64,000 bases of DNA from an uncultured Hyphomonadaceae bacterium (GTDB lineage Bacteria; Pseudomonadota; Alphaproteobacteria; Caulobacterales; Hyphomonadaceae): assembly GCA_938084575.1 (NCBI GenBank), contig CALKFG010000006.1, forward strand, positions 161,579 to 225,578, given 5' to 3'. The first letter of the stretch is position 1. The number at the start of each line of letters is the position of its first letter. The notes under the pieces were generated by a model. That model saw only the letters and a list, made by a program, of their open reading frames with translations. It did not search any database and had not been told where the DNA came from. Positions 51,555-61,581 of this stretch are shown here, in pieces. A program made the position numbers and the translations under genes.

Positions 51555-52177
51555 CCTTTTCCACGCTTGATGACCTTGTTGCCAGAGCGCAGGAAAGGCT
51601 TGATCCGATCTCCGGTGATGCGCGCCTTCCGGCCGGGGGCGACGATGATCTGGTCGCCGAGGACCAGAAAGGGGCGATCCGCCCTGCAGCGGTCCTGATT
51701 GGACTGATTCCGAGACCATCGGGTGCAACGGCCTTGCTGACGCAGCGGCCGGATACGATGGCGGCCCACCCTGGCCAGGTCGCTTTTCCGGGGGGCAAGA
51801 TCGATCCCGAAGACACCGACGCGGTCGGCGCGGCTTTGCGGGAGGCCAAGGAGGAGGTCGGGGTGGACCCGGCCCAGGTCGAGCTGATTGCAAGATCGGC
51901 GCCTTATGTGACCGGCTCGGCGTTTCGAATTACACCTGTCATTGGCCTGCTACCGGCCGATTTTGAGCCCGTGCCCGATCCGGGAGAGGTGGCCGGGGTT
52001 TTCGAGACGCCCTTGTCCTTCCTGTTCAACAAGTCCAACTATCAGACGGGGCATGCTCATTGGCGTGGCCGTCAGCGGCAGTATACTGAGATGCCGTGGC
52101 AGGGTTACCGGATTTGGGGCGTCACGGCGGGTATTGTGCGGGTCCTGTATGACCGGCTGTATGAAGAGGAGATCTAG
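51551..52177 (+). CDS. NUDIX hydrolase, CoA pyrophosphatase-like
   Basis: A 208-residue hydrolase. The Nudix box runs from GGKIDPED to REAKEEVGV (~78-100), with the catalytic Glu residues present. LLTQRPDTMAAHPGQVAFPGG just before it is the UPF0035/CoA pyrophosphatase signature, which splits CoA into phosphopantetheine and 3',5'-ADP. The C-terminal MPWQGYRIWGVTAGIV fits the same subfamily. Coupled to DUF1285 by an ATGA overlap. Confidence 0.93.
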   Translation: MTFSTLDDLVARAQERLDPISGDARLPAGGDDDLVAEDQKGAIRPAAVLIGLIPRPSGATALLTQRPDTMAAHPGQVAFPGGKIDPEDTDAVGAALREAKEEVGVDPAQVELIARSAPYVTGSAFRITPVIGLLPADFEPVPDPGEVAGVFETPLSFLFNKSNYQTGHAHWRGRQRQYTEMPWQGYRIWGVTAGIVRVLYDRLYEEEI

Positions 52178-52180
52178 GCG

Positions 52181-52558
52181 GTGGCAACGCGCATTGTCTT
52201 TCAACTGGTGTTTTTCCTGCTGCCCTTCATTGCCTTCGGCCTGTATCGGATGGCGATTGCGGAAGCGGTACAGGAGGGACGCAAGCCCTGGCCAATCCGG
52301 GGTCTGTTCGGTCTCGGCCTGGTCCTGGCGGTCGGCTCCTGGCTGGTCCTGATCCTGATGGACCGGACTGCGGGCACCTATTGCTACACGCCCAGTCAGC
52401 TGGTCGATGGCCGGATCGTGCCGGGCGAGCGTTATGCGTGTGAACGCGATCTGACACAGATCGGCGTGCCGCGCTCAACTGACCCGGGTGGCGTCCCGGA
52501 GGGCATTGGTCTGGCAGAGGGGGCGGTCGCCCCGGATGAGACAGACGCGCCGGAATGA
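52181..52558 (+). CDS. DUF6111 family membrane protein
   Basis: A 125-residue protein starting at GTG 52181, three bases after the NUDIX stop. Two membrane helices are seen: ~6-24 and ~42-60. The periplasmic or cytosolic C-terminal half is acidic and holds two Cys (GTYCYTPSQ and YACERD). The family is small, unknown in function and usually found just before cca, as here. The stop overlaps the cca start by four bases (ATGA). Confidence 0.85.
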   Translation: MATRIVFQLVFFLLPFIAFGLYRMAIAEAVQEGRKPWPIRGLFGLGLVLAVGSWLVLILMDRTAGTYCYTPSQLVDGRIVPGERYACERDLTQIGVPRSTDPGGVPEGIGLAEGAVAPDETDAPE

Positions 52559-53763
52559 CGGAACGGATTACCGGCGACTGGCTCGACACGCCGGCCACGG
52601 CCAGGGTCATGGCGGCGCTGGACGCGGCGCGGCCCGGCGCGACGCGCTTTGTTGGCGGGTGCGTACGGAACGCGCTTCTGGGGCGTCCGGTCGACGATAT
52701 TGACCTGGCCACGCAACTGCACCCGGACCAGACGCTGCAGGCGCTGAAGGTGGCCGGGCTGAGGGCGATCCCCACCGGGATCGACCATGGCACGATCACC
52801 GCAGTGGCCGATGGGCAGGCCTTTGAAATCACCTCCCTGCGCAAGGATGTCGAGACCGATGGCCGCCGCGCCGTGGTGGCGTTCACCGAAGACTGGCAGG
52901 ACGACGCCCAGCGCCGGGACTTCCGGCTCAATGCGATTTATGCCGACAGGGACGGCCAGCTTTTTACTCCAATAGAGGGATCTCTGGAGGATGCCAGAAC
53001 CGGTCGAATCGTCTTTATCGGCGAGGCGGAGGCTCGCATTCGCGAGGATTACCTCCGGATCCTGCGCTTTTTCCGGTTCAATGCCTGGTATGGTCAGGCC
53101 GTCGACCCGGTCGGCCTGCGCGCCTGTCAGCAGGCGGCCGAGCGCCTGAATGTCCATGTTGCCGCGGAACGGCGCTGGGTTGAACTGACCAAGCTGCTGT
53201 CGGCGCCGGACCCGGCGCCAATCCTGTCGACACTGGACCAGGCCGGCTTTGTTGAAATCCTGTTTGGACCCGGCGCGCGCAACCGGCTGGGTGCCCTGAT
53301 GGATCTGGAGCAGGCGGCCGGCCTGATGCCGGACCCGGTCCGGCGGCTAATGGCCCTGCTGCCGCAGACCCCCGCGGCCGTGGCGTGGGTCCGGCAGGCT
53401 TACAAACCCTCAAATGCGGTCGTGGACCGGTTACAGGCCCGGCTGCAGTTGGACATGATGCAGGCGTCCGGCTGGACCGGGGCCGACTGGCGGGCGGCGT
53501 TGTATACGCATGCCCCGCAGGCGGTAACAGATGCCAGCCTGGGTCTGGCGCTGCAGCAGGCAGACGCCGGCGTGCTGATTCGGGCGCTTGCCGCAGCCGG
53601 GGCCTGGACGCGGCCAAAGCTGCCGGTCAGCGGCGGGGATCTTCTTGACCGGGGGCTGAGCGGTCCTGTGCTGGGCGAGACCTTACGGATGCTGGAGCAG
53701 CACTGGATCGAGTCGGACTTTACCCTGTCGAGACAGGCCCTGCTCGAAAGGCTGGACGCCTAG
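52555..53763 (+). CDS. cca: CCA tRNA nucleotidyltransferase
   Basis: A 402-residue class II nucleotidyltransferase that adds or repairs the CCA end of tRNA, or poly(A) polymerase of the same family. The head domain has [20 protein letters not shown] with both catalytic Asp; [15 protein letters not shown] and [10 protein letters not shown] follow. The neck and body domains complete the protein. Coupled to DUF6111 by an ATGA overlap. The stop overlaps hemF by four bases (CTAG). Confidence 0.94.
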   Translation: MTERITGDWLDTPATARVMAALDAARPGATRFVGGCVRNALLGRPVDDIDLATQLHPDQTLQALKVAGLRAIPTGIDHGTITAVADGQAFEITSLRKDVETDGRRAVVAFTEDWQDDAQRRDFRLNAIYADRDGQLFTPIEGSLEDARTGRIVFIGEAEARIREDYLRILRFFRFNAWYGQAVDPVGLRACQQAAERLNVHVAAERRWVELTKLLSAPDPAPILSTLDQAGFVEILFGPGARNRLGALMDLEQAAGLMPDPVRRLMALLPQTPAAVAWVRQAYKPSNAVVDRLQARLQLDMMQASGWTGADWRAALYTHAPQAVTDASLGLALQQADAGVLIRALAAAGAWTRPKLPVSGGDLLDRGLSGPVLGETLRMLEQHWIESDFTLSRQALLERLDA

Positions 53764-54638
53764 GGCCACTTCACGACCGGGGGCATGCTCGACAGGATGC
53801 TTTCGATGTTGCCGCCGGTTTTGAGGCCAAAGGTCGTGCCACGATCGTAAAGCAGGTTGAACTCGACATACCGGCCGCGGCAGACCAGCTGTTCCTCGCG
53901 CTCATCGGCCGACCAGCTTTCCGGCATGCGGCGGCGTGCGATCCGGGTGTAGACGTCGGCAAAGGCCCGCCCGACATCCTGCGTGAAGGCGAAATCCTTG
54001 TCCCAGTCCCCGCTATTGTGGCGATCGTAGAAAATACCGCCTGTGCCCCGGGGCTCGTCGCGGTGTTGCAGGTGGAAATACTCGTCACACCGGGCCTTGA
54101 ACTCGGCATGGTAAGCCGGGTTGTGGGCGTCGCAGGCGCCTTTCATGGCGGCATGGAAGTCCAGCGTGTCTTCGAAATCGGCCCGCCGCTGATAATCCAG
54201 AACCGGTGTCAGGTCGCCGCCGCCGCCGAACCAGCTTTCCGAGGTCACCAGCATGCGCGTGTTCATGTGCACCGCCGGCACACGCGGATTGTGCAAATGG
54301 GCAATCAGGGAAATGCCGCTGGCCCAGAAGCGTCCGTCCGACTGGTCCGCGCCCGGGATCTGCGCCCGGAAGGCTTCGCTGAAGGTGCCTTTGACTTCGG
54401 AAAAATGCACCCCGACCTTTTCGAAGAATTTTCCCCGCATCAGGCCCATCGTGCCGCCGCCGAGGTCCTCGCTGCCATCGCCGCGCGTCCAGGCCTTTTT
54501 TTCAAACCGGCCAGCCTCGCCGTGGTAGAGGGGTACGGAGGCGTCATCCTCCAGGGCCTCGAACCGGGAGATGATGTCGTCCTGCAAGGACCGGAACCAG
54601 TTTGCCGCCTTTTCTTTGCGCGCCTCGAGAACGTCCAT
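53760..54638 (-). CDS. hemF: Oxygen-dependent coproporphyrinogen III oxidase
   Basis: HemF decarboxylates two propionates of coproporphyrinogen III in heme synthesis, using O2. The 292-residue product has [31 protein letters not shown] and GTGGIFYD. The C terminus carries [20 protein letters not shown], the family signature. ATG 54638 with AGG six bases upstream is preferred to ATG 54650. It is divergent from petA, and the ~245 bases between hold only promoter-type sequence. Confidence 0.95.
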   Translation of the reverse strand: MDVLEARKEKAANWFRSLQDDIISRFEALEDDASVPLYHGEAGRFEKKAWTRGDGSEDLGGGTMGLMRGKFFEKVGVHFSEVKGTFSEAFRAQIPGADQSDGRFWASGISLIAHLHNPRVPAVHMNTRMLVTSESWFGGGGDLTPVLDYQRRADFEDTLDFHAAMKGACDAHNPAYHAEFKARCDEYFHLQHRDEPRGTGGIFYDRHNSGDWDKDFAFTQDVGRAFADVYTRIARRRMPESWSADEREEQLVCRGRYVEFNLLYDRGTTFGLKTGGNIESILSSMPPVVKWP

Positions 54639-54883
54639 TCTTTGCCTCATCCAATTGCTCTGACTTCCCGTATAGGGGACGGATAACCCATCCGCCTAGG
54701 GGGGGTGATGAGGCCAGAGGTAATTCTGTCGCAGGATCAACAGCGCCTTGCGCTTGAAATCAGGCGCCAACCGGAGTAGGCGGCTGCAACCCTAGGCGAG
54801 GCTTGCGGCGGTGCGCCGCAATGATTTTTGCCTCGCAACCAGATATTCAGCTGTTCAGACAGTGCTGCTTGAGGAAGAAAAAC

Positions 54884-55453
54884 GTGAGTGACAGTCAAAC
54901 TGCCAGTCCCGAAGCGGTCGATGAAGAGCGCCGGGATTTCATCCATATTGCTGCGGTGACAGCGACCGTGGTGGGTGCGGGCGCGGTCGCCTATCCGCTC
55001 GTCAGCCAGATGAACCCTGCCGGGGACACGAAGGCCGCATCGAGCCTTGAGGTCGATACCAGCAAGATCCCGCTGGGCGGAGAGATTCGCGTTCTGATCG
55101 GCGGCAAGCCGTTCTTCCTGCGCCATCGGACCTCCGAGGAAATCGCGGCCGCCGCCGGTGTCCCGCTGGACCGCCTGCCGGACCCGCAGACCGATGCCGA
55201 CCGCCTGGTCCCGCTGCCGGATGGCGCGCTTAATCCGGCGATGCTGATCACGTCGGGCACCTGTACCCATCTGGGCTGCGTGCCGGTTGGGCCGTCGCAG
55301 GGCAATACCGGGGATTATGGTGGCTGGTACTGCCCCTGCCACGGGTCGCATTATGATACATCCGGACGTATCCGGAAGGGACCTGCGCCGAAGAATCTCG
55401 CAATTCCCAATTACGAATATGTGACGCCTGGCGTCGTGAAAATATCACTCTAG
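54884..55453 (+). CDS. petA: Ubiquinol-cytochrome c reductase iron-sulfur (Rieske) subunit
   Basis: The 189-residue Rieske protein of the cytochrome bc1 complex. The start is GTG 54884, with GGAAG six bases upstream. The N terminus holds a twin-arginine signal-anchor ([12 protein letters not shown], then one helix at ~20-42). The [2Fe-2S] ligands lie in CTHLGC and CPCHGS. The mature domain faces the periplasm and moves electrons from ubiquinol to cytochrome c1. First gene of petABC. Confidence 0.95.
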   Translation: MSDSQTASPEAVDEERRDFIHIAAVTATVVGAGAVAYPLVSQMNPAGDTKAASSLEVDTSKIPLGGEIRVLIGGKPFFLRHRTSEEIAAAAGVPLDRLPDPQTDADRLVPLPDGALNPAMLITSGTCTHLGCVPVGPSQGNTGDYGGWYCPCHGSHYDTSGRIRKGPAPKNLAIPNYEYVTPGVVKISL

Positions 55454-55470
55454 AGGAAGGACAAGGACCC

Positions 55471-56916
55471 ATGAGCGGACACGAGTCCACCTACACCCCC
55501 AACAGCGGATTTGAGAAGTGGCTGGATTCCCGGCTGCCCATCGTCCGACTGGCCCATGACAGCTTTGTCGATTTCCCGACGCCGAAGAATTTGAACTATT
55601 GGTACACCTTTGGCGGCATCCTGGCCGTCTGCCTGGCGATCCAGATCATTACCGGCATCGTCCTTGCCATGCACTACACCGCAACGGTCGACGAGGCATT
55701 CGCCTCGGTCGAACGGATCATGCGCGACGTGCCGTTTGGCTGGCTGTTGCGCTATGTCCATGCGGTCGGTGCCTCAATGTTCTTCCTCGCGGTGTACGTC
55801 CATATGTTCCGCGGCCTGTATTATGGCTCTTACAAGGCGCCAAGAGAGGTGCTCTGGCTTCTGGGATGTGTCATCTTCCTGCTGATGATGGCCACGGCCT
55901 TCCTTGGCTACATGCTGCCCTGGGGCCAGATGTCGCTGCACGGGGCGAATGTGATTATCGGCCTGTTTGGTGCCATCCCGCTTGTCGGGGAGGGCATCCA
56001 GACCTGGCTGATGGGCGGGCCGTCCATTGGCAACCAGACCCTGCAGCGCTTCTTCTCCCTGCATTATCTGCTGCCGTTCATGATTGCGGGCGTCGTGATC
56101 CTGCACATCTGGGCCTTGCACGTGCCGGGCAACAACAATCCGACCGGGGTCGAGGTCAAGGATGTTGAGAAGGACACCGTGCCGTTCCATCCCTATTATA
56201 CCGTCAAGGATGGCTTTGCGATTGTCCTGTTCCTGATCATTTTTGCCGGTTTTGTCTTCTATGCACCAAATGTGCTGGGCCATGCCGACAACTATATCGA
56301 GGCCAACCCGCTGGTGACGCCAGCCCACATCGTGCCGGAATGGTATCTGCTGCCCTTCTACGCAATCCTGCGGGCGATCACATTCGACATTGGCCCGATT
56401 CAGGCGAAGCTGCTCGGCGTGATCTTCATGTTCGGCTCGATTGCCGTCCTGTTCGCCCTGCCGTGGCTGGATACGTCCAAGGTCAAGTCGATGCGCTACC
56501 GTCCGGTTGCCAAGCAGTTCTTCCTCGGTTTCGTCGCCGCAGCCCTGCTTCTGGGATGGTGTGGTGCGTCCAATCCGGATGATCCGATCATTCCGCTTGG
56601 GGAAGACAAGCTGCAAGTGTCCTACACCACCGAAGCCGGTGTGGATGGCGTCGCTGTTTTTGAGGCCTATGACGACGCTGCGGCGTTCCGGTCCGAGAAG
56701 CTGGCCGAAGGATCGACGGCATCGATTGCGATCAAGAAAGCCTCGGCGTTCCGGTTCATTCACCTGGCCCAGATCCTGACCGCGTACTACTTCGCCTACT
56801 TCCTGATCATCCTGCCCTATCTGGGTTTGCGTGAAACACCCAAGGATGAACCGGATGCGATCCACAAAGCCGTACTTGGCAGTGCCCATGGCGCCGCCGC
56901 CGTGCCGGCCGAATAA
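55471..56916 (+). CDS. petB: Cytochrome b of the bc1 complex, with an extended loop
   Basis: A 481-residue integral membrane subunit with eight helices, longer than the ~400-430 usual in bacteria. Heme b ligands are the His pairs in [16 protein letters not shown] and [16 protein letters not shown]. The Qo motif PEWY is present. Between helices 7 and 8, residues ~375-430 form a long hydrophilic loop ([11 protein letters not shown] to IKKASAFRF), where typical bacterial proteins have a much shorter loop. AAGGAC precedes the ATG. Confidence 0.96.
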   Translation: MSGHESTYTPNSGFEKWLDSRLPIVRLAHDSFVDFPTPKNLNYWYTFGGILAVCLAIQIITGIVLAMHYTATVDEAFASVERIMRDVPFGWLLRYVHAVGASMFFLAVYVHMFRGLYYGSYKAPREVLWLLGCVIFLLMMATAFLGYMLPWGQMSLHGANVIIGLFGAIPLVGEGIQTWLMGGPSIGNQTLQRFFSLHYLLPFMIAGVVILHIWALHVPGNNNPTGVEVKDVEKDTVPFHPYYTVKDGFAIVLFLIIFAGFVFYAPNVLGHADNYIEANPLVTPAHIVPEWYLLPFYAILRAITFDIGPIQAKLLGVIFMFGSIAVLFALPWLDTSKVKSMRYRPVAKQFFLGFVAAALLLGWCGASNPDDPIIPLGEDKLQVSYTTEAGVDGVAVFEAYDDAAAFRSEKLAEGSTASIAIKKASAFRFIHLAQILTAYYFAYFLIILPYLGLRETPKDEPDAIHKAVLGSAHGAAAVPAE

Positions 56917-56931
56917 GGACCCCGATCGGAC

Positions 56932-57873
56932 ATGAAACTGTACAGACTTCTTTCCGCGGGCCTTGGCGCCCTCGCGCTGACCCTCTCGGCACAGGCCGCT
57001 GGCGGTGCGAAGCATCCCCATCCGCCCAAGGAGGGCTGGGCCTTTGCAGGTCCTCTTGGCGAATTCGACATGGCCAGCGTTCAGCGGGGTTATCAGGTCT
57101 ATCGCGAGGTCTGCTCGTCCTGCCACAGCATGAAACTGCTGTCCTACCGCAACCTCGGTGAGCCTGGCGGGCCGTTCTACGACTCTGAATACCCGAACGC
57201 GAACGACAATCCGCTGGTGAAGCAATTCGCCATGGAGGACGAAATCCTGTCAGAGACTCCGGATGAGTATGGCGACTACCAGTATCGCCCTGCGCGTCCG
57301 TCCGATGCCTTCCGGTCGCCCTATCCCAACGAGCAGGCCGCGCGCGCGGCGAATGGCGGGGCCTATCCGCCCGACCTGTCCGTTATCACCAAGGCCCGTG
57401 GCCACGGTGCCGACGGAGACGGTGCAAACTATGTCTATTCCCTGCTGAGTGGCTATCCCGGCTTTGACGAGCTGCAGTTCGGCGAAGACGCCGATGGGGA
57501 GCCGTTTGACTATTACCAATTCGACCATGGCGACGAAAAAGGCCGCCTGGTCCAGCCGATTGGTCAGTATTACAATCCCTATATGGCCGGCGATGTATCC
57601 GCCTATTGGGATGGCGACCCGCGGCATACGCCAAAGGGCGGATTCCTGGCCATGGGGCCGCAGCTGATGCCCGGCCGCGTCGAATATATGGACGGCACCG
57701 AGGCGACGGTGGAGCAGATGGCAACGGATATTGCGCAATTCCTGCAATGGGCCGGTGACCCGAAGCAGATTGCCCGCAAGTCGCTGGCCCTTCCGGCGCT
57801 GATCTACCTCGTGATCCTGGCGATCCTGCTGTGGTTTTCTTATCAGCGGATCTGGCGGAAAATCGGCCACTAA
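56932..57873 (+). CDS. petC: Cytochrome c1 of the bc1 complex
   Basis: A 313-residue subunit. The signal peptide ends SAQAA (~23). The covalent heme motif CSSCH is near residue 61, and the axial Met is in GGFLAMGPQLMPG. A C-terminal membrane anchor lies at ~285-305, ending in IWRKIGH. It hands electrons to soluble or membrane cytochrome c. The gap after petB is 15 bases. A strong terminator follows. Confidence 0.96.
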   Translation: MKLYRLLSAGLGALALTLSAQAAGGAKHPHPPKEGWAFAGPLGEFDMASVQRGYQVYREVCSSCHSMKLLSYRNLGEPGGPFYDSEYPNANDNPLVKQFAMEDEILSETPDEYGDYQYRPARPSDAFRSPYPNEQAARAANGGAYPPDLSVITKARGHGADGDGANYVYSLLSGYPGFDELQFGEDADGEPFDYYQFDHGDEKGRLVQPIGQYYNPYMAGDVSAYWDGDPRHTPKGGFLAMGPQLMPGRVEYMDGTEATVEQMATDIAQFLQWAGDPKQIARKSLALPALIYLVILAILLWFSYQRIWRKIGH

Positions 57874-57897
57874 GGGCGATGTTAACGCAAAAACAAG

Positions 57898-57932
57898 GCC
57901 CGCCCCGTGTGATGATGGGGCGGGCTTTTTTT
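57898..57932 (+). terminator. Rho-independent terminator of petABC
   Basis: A 9-bp GC-only stem (57898-57906 with 57917-57925), a 10-base loop and seven T. It lies 25 bases after the petC stop and just before mtnP, whose own Shine-Dalgarno sequence (GGGAGG) begins shortly after. mtnP expression must come from read-through or a promoter overlapping this region. Confidence 0.93.
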
Positions 57933-57945
57933 ACGGGAGGGTAAG

Positions 57946-58818
57946 ATGACGAAGTGGAAAATCGGCGTCATAGGGGGCTCGGGCCTGTATGAGCTGGACG
58001 CGCTGGACAGGGTTGAGGAGGTCCGGGTCGACACGCCATGGGGTGCGCCCTCCGACGCGCTGCTGAGCGGTCAGATCGGCACCGTCGACTTTGTTTTCCT
58101 GCCCCGGCATGGGCGCGGGCACTGGCTGACGCCTTCTGCCGTGCCCTATCGTGCTAATATCGACGCCCTGAAACGGGTCGGCTGTACAGATGTGCTGTCA
58201 ATCTCGGCCTGCGGATCCCTGCGTGCGGATTTTGCGCCGACGGATTTCGTGCTGGTGGACCAGTTTATCGACCGGACATTTGCCCGTGAGAAAAGCTTCT
58301 TTGGTCCCGGCCTTGTCGGCCATGTGTCCATGGCGGACCCGGTCTGTGCCCGCCTGTCCGGGCTCGCCGGGGAGGCGGCGCAGCATTGCGGCGTCACCGT
58401 CCATGCGCGGGGCACCTATCTGGCGATGGAAGGGCCGCAATTCTCTTCCCGGGCCGAAAGCCACCTCTATCGTCAATGGGGATGCGACGTGATCGGGATG
58501 ACGAACATGCCGGAGGCCAAGCTGGCGCGCGAGGCCGAGCTGCCTTACGCGACCCTGGCCATGGTGACCGATTTCGATTGCTGGCGCGACGATGAGGCCG
58601 CGGTCGAGGTGACCAATGTTCTGGAGGTCATGGCCCGCAATACGCTGGCGGCGCGTGCGACGCTGGTGGCCCTGGCGGGGAAGCTCGCCAGACTTGAGCG
58701 GACACCGTCGCCGGGGGGAATTGAAACCTGCCTCGACCATGCCCTGATCACGGCCCCCTCGGCCCGTGACCCGGCGCTGCTGGCGAAGCTCGATGCCGTG
58801 GCGGGTCGGGTGCTCTAG
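57946..58818 (+). CDS. mtnP: S-methyl-5'-thioadenosine phosphorylase
   Basis: MtnP cleaves methylthioadenosine with phosphate in methionine salvage. The 290-residue product has GVIGGSGLYE at the phosphate-binding N terminus, PRHGRGHWLTPS, AMEGPQFSSRAES and the ...IGMTNMPEAKLAREAEL signature. GGGAGG precedes the ATG. It is placed after petABC, as in other alphaproteobacteria, although the partner apt is not next to it here. It is convergent with the ABC ATPase gene. Confidence 0.95.
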   Translation: MTKWKIGVIGGSGLYELDALDRVEEVRVDTPWGAPSDALLSGQIGTVDFVFLPRHGRGHWLTPSAVPYRANIDALKRVGCTDVLSISACGSLRADFAPTDFVLVDQFIDRTFAREKSFFGPGLVGHVSMADPVCARLSGLAGEAAQHCGVTVHARGTYLAMEGPQFSSRAESHLYRQWGCDVIGMTNMPEAKLAREAELPYATLAMVTDFDCWRDDEAAVEVTNVLEVMARNTLAARATLVALAGKLARLERTPSPGGIETCLDHALITAPSARDPALLAKLDAVAGRVL

Positions 58819-58822
58819 AGCC

Positions 58823-59764
58823 TCAGGCCGGGGCGCTGGTCATGGCGACGAAGACGTCCTCCAGGCTGGGCTGTTCTGTCGACAGGTCGGCGACGCCAAT
58901 GCCGCCCTCACGGACTTTTTCCAACAGGCGGCCTATGCCGGTCTCTGCGCTGCGGAACCGGATCAACAGTGTGCCGTCGCTGAGGATGCTGGCATCGAGT
59001 CCGGCCAGCGTATCTGGCAGCGTCGTGACGGGCGCGCGGGGCGTGATTTTCAGCAGGCGCTGATCGAGGCGGGCCAGGAGAACCGATTTGGATTCCTGGG
59101 CCAGGACATTGCCGTGGTTGATGATCGCGATTTCGTCGCACAATTCCTCGGCTTCCTCGAGATAGTGTGTGGTCAGGATAATGGTGGTTCCGCGGGCATG
59201 CAGTTCGCGCACATAGGTCCACAGGGACCGCCGGAGTTCGACATCGACGCCGGCGGTCGGCTCGTCAAGAATCAGGACCGGCGGCGCATGGACCAGTGCC
59301 TTGGCGACCATGAGGCGGCGCTTCATGCCGCCGGACAGCTGCCGGACATAAGCGTCTTTCTTGTCGTCCAGGCCCATGGCCGCGAGAATTTCGAGGCTGT
59401 GGCGTTCTGATTTCGGCACGCCATAATATCCCGCCTGCAGTTCCAGAGCCTGCAGGGGCGTGAAAAAGGGGTCCATGGTGATTTCCTGGTTGACGACGCC
59501 GAGGGCCGCGCGGGAGGCTCTCGGGTGATCGTCAATGTCGAGGCCCCAGATTTTTGCCTGCCCCGCGGTCTTGGTGACCAGTCCGGCCAGGATGTTGATA
59601 AAGGTGGACTTGCCGGCGCCATTCGGGCCGAGCAGGCCGAAGATGCTGCCGCGCCGGACCTTAAGATTGATGGCATTCAGCGCCCGCTTCTCGGCCATTT
59701 TGCCGGAAGCTCGGTAGGTTTTCTCGAGGCCGATGGCCTCGATCGCATAGTCAGGCGCTGTCAT
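58823..59764 (-). CDS. ABC transporter ATP-binding protein, orphan
   Basis: A 313-residue ATPase. Walker A is GPNGAGKS, Q-loop VVNQEITMDP, signature LSGGMKRRL, Walker B VLILDEPTAGVD and switch His in TTHYLEEAEEL. The C-terminal ~80 residues form the accessory domain seen in ABC-2 type exporters of the NodI/CcmA-like group (YadG-like). GGAG precedes ATG 59764. No permease gene is adjacent on either side, so the partner must be encoded elsewhere. Confidence 0.92.
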   Translation of the reverse strand: MTAPDYAIEAIGLEKTYRASGKMAEKRALNAINLKVRRGSIFGLLGPNGAGKSTFINILAGLVTKTAGQAKIWGLDIDDHPRASRAALGVVNQEITMDPFFTPLQALELQAGYYGVPKSERHSLEILAAMGLDDKKDAYVRQLSGGMKRRLMVAKALVHAPPVLILDEPTAGVDVELRRSLWTYVRELHARGTTIILTTHYLEEAEELCDEIAIINHGNVLAQESKSVLLARLDQRLLKITPRAPVTTLPDTLAGLDASILSDGTLLIRFRSAETGIGRLLEKVREGGIGVADLSTEQPSLEDVFVAMTSAPA

Positions 59765-59887
59765 GGGATCTCCGGTCGTGTCCAGGCATCTATATAGGAC
59801 GGTATGGCCGGCCTTCATAGGTCGATTGACGCCTGGCCCCGGTCTGGCCTATTGCGGGTCCAGCGCAACCGTCCCGGATCTTTCATC

Positions 59888-60085
59888 ATGGCCCAAACAC
59901 CCACCGATACCCCGCCTGAAATCATCCTTGTCGAGGCCCGCCAGGTCGCCTGCGATGGCGGCGGCGGCGCGCTGGGGCATCCGCGTGTCTGGTATGAGAT
60001 GGGTGATGACACGCAGGTCGACTGCAAATATTGCGACCGGCGATTTGTCCTCCGGGACGGCGCTGATGATCGCCAGACGCGCTAG
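59888..60085 (+). CDS. CHCC-type zinc-finger protein
   Basis: A 65-residue protein. The zinc ligands are Cys in VACDGGGG, His in LGHPRVWYE and the CKYC pair. This is the zf-CHCC family, which includes mitochondrial complex I subunit NDUFS6. In alphaproteobacteria the stand-alone protein may assist complex I or its assembly. It is convergent with pspF (12 bases apart) and divergent from the ABC ATPase gene. Confidence 0.88.
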   Translation: MAQTPTDTPPEIILVEARQVACDGGGGALGHPRVWYEMGDDTQVDCKYCDRRFVLRDGADDRQTR

Positions 60086-60097
60086 GGCCGGCGCCGC

Positions 60098-61192
<1,095 letters not shown>

Positions 61193-61199
61193 AATTTAG

Positions 61200-61345
61200 G
61201 CATCCTAGCCAATTAAAATGGTAAAAACTACTAAAAAAATAAGTAAATATGACCAAATAAAACCGATCCGGAGTCGCGGCGTCAGAAAAAAACACAATAA
61301 AACAGCAAGGTATAAGGTTAATCGCAAACTGGCACAGTCCTTGAA
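61200..61345 (+). promoter_or_regulatory. Sigma-54-type psp promoter with an AT-rich upstream region
   Basis: TGGCACAGTCCTTGAA lies at 61330-61345: a perfect -24 element (TGGCAC) with correct 5-base spacing to a -12 element reading TTGAA rather than TTGCA. The E. coli pspA promoter also deviates at -12. The element is ~52 bases upstream of the first gene (ATG 61397). Upstream, 61200-61320 is strikingly AT-rich, suited to PspF binding and DNA bending by IHF. I could not identify exact PspF sites. Confidence 0.7.
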
Positions 61346-61396
61346 ACACCTGGAGGGTGCGGCCAGACGGGTCGCATCAGAGAAAAGGACGTAAAA

Positions 61397-61537
61397 ATGA
61401 CTGATCGCCCGTATAACGAACCGTTCCGTGAAGCCCGCCGTGAGAGCGGCCGGTTCGGTCGTTATCTTGCCACCCGTCGTGCGGAGACCTGGATGTTCTT
61501 CGCCGCCGGCGTGTTTCTGGGCGGCTTCTTTTTCTAA
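61397..61537 (+). CDS. 46-residue single-pass membrane peptide, first gene of the psp operon
   Basis: A previously unlisted small gene. ATG 61397 has AAGGA eight bases upstream. The first ~30 residues are soluble and very Arg-rich (eight Arg), then a single hydrophobic segment runs from about Trp32 to the end (WMFFAAGVFLGGFFF). It is the first reading frame after the sigma-54-type promoter, and pspA follows 44 bases later, so it should be induced with the psp genes. I do not recognise a family. The basic N terminus would face the cytoplasm, near acidic phospholipid or PspA. Confidence 0.75.
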   Translation: MTDRPYNEPFREARRESGRFGRYLATRRAETWMFFAAGVFLGGFFF

Positions 61538-61581
61538 GCCGCCACAGCACTTCCTCCCAAACCAAGAAGGACAGAAAAAAA

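Noticed and set aside
55774..57225. 483-codon open frame antisense to petB and petC
   Set aside because: It spans two highly conserved genes and the gap between them; Arg/Gln/His-rich composition indicates a shadow.
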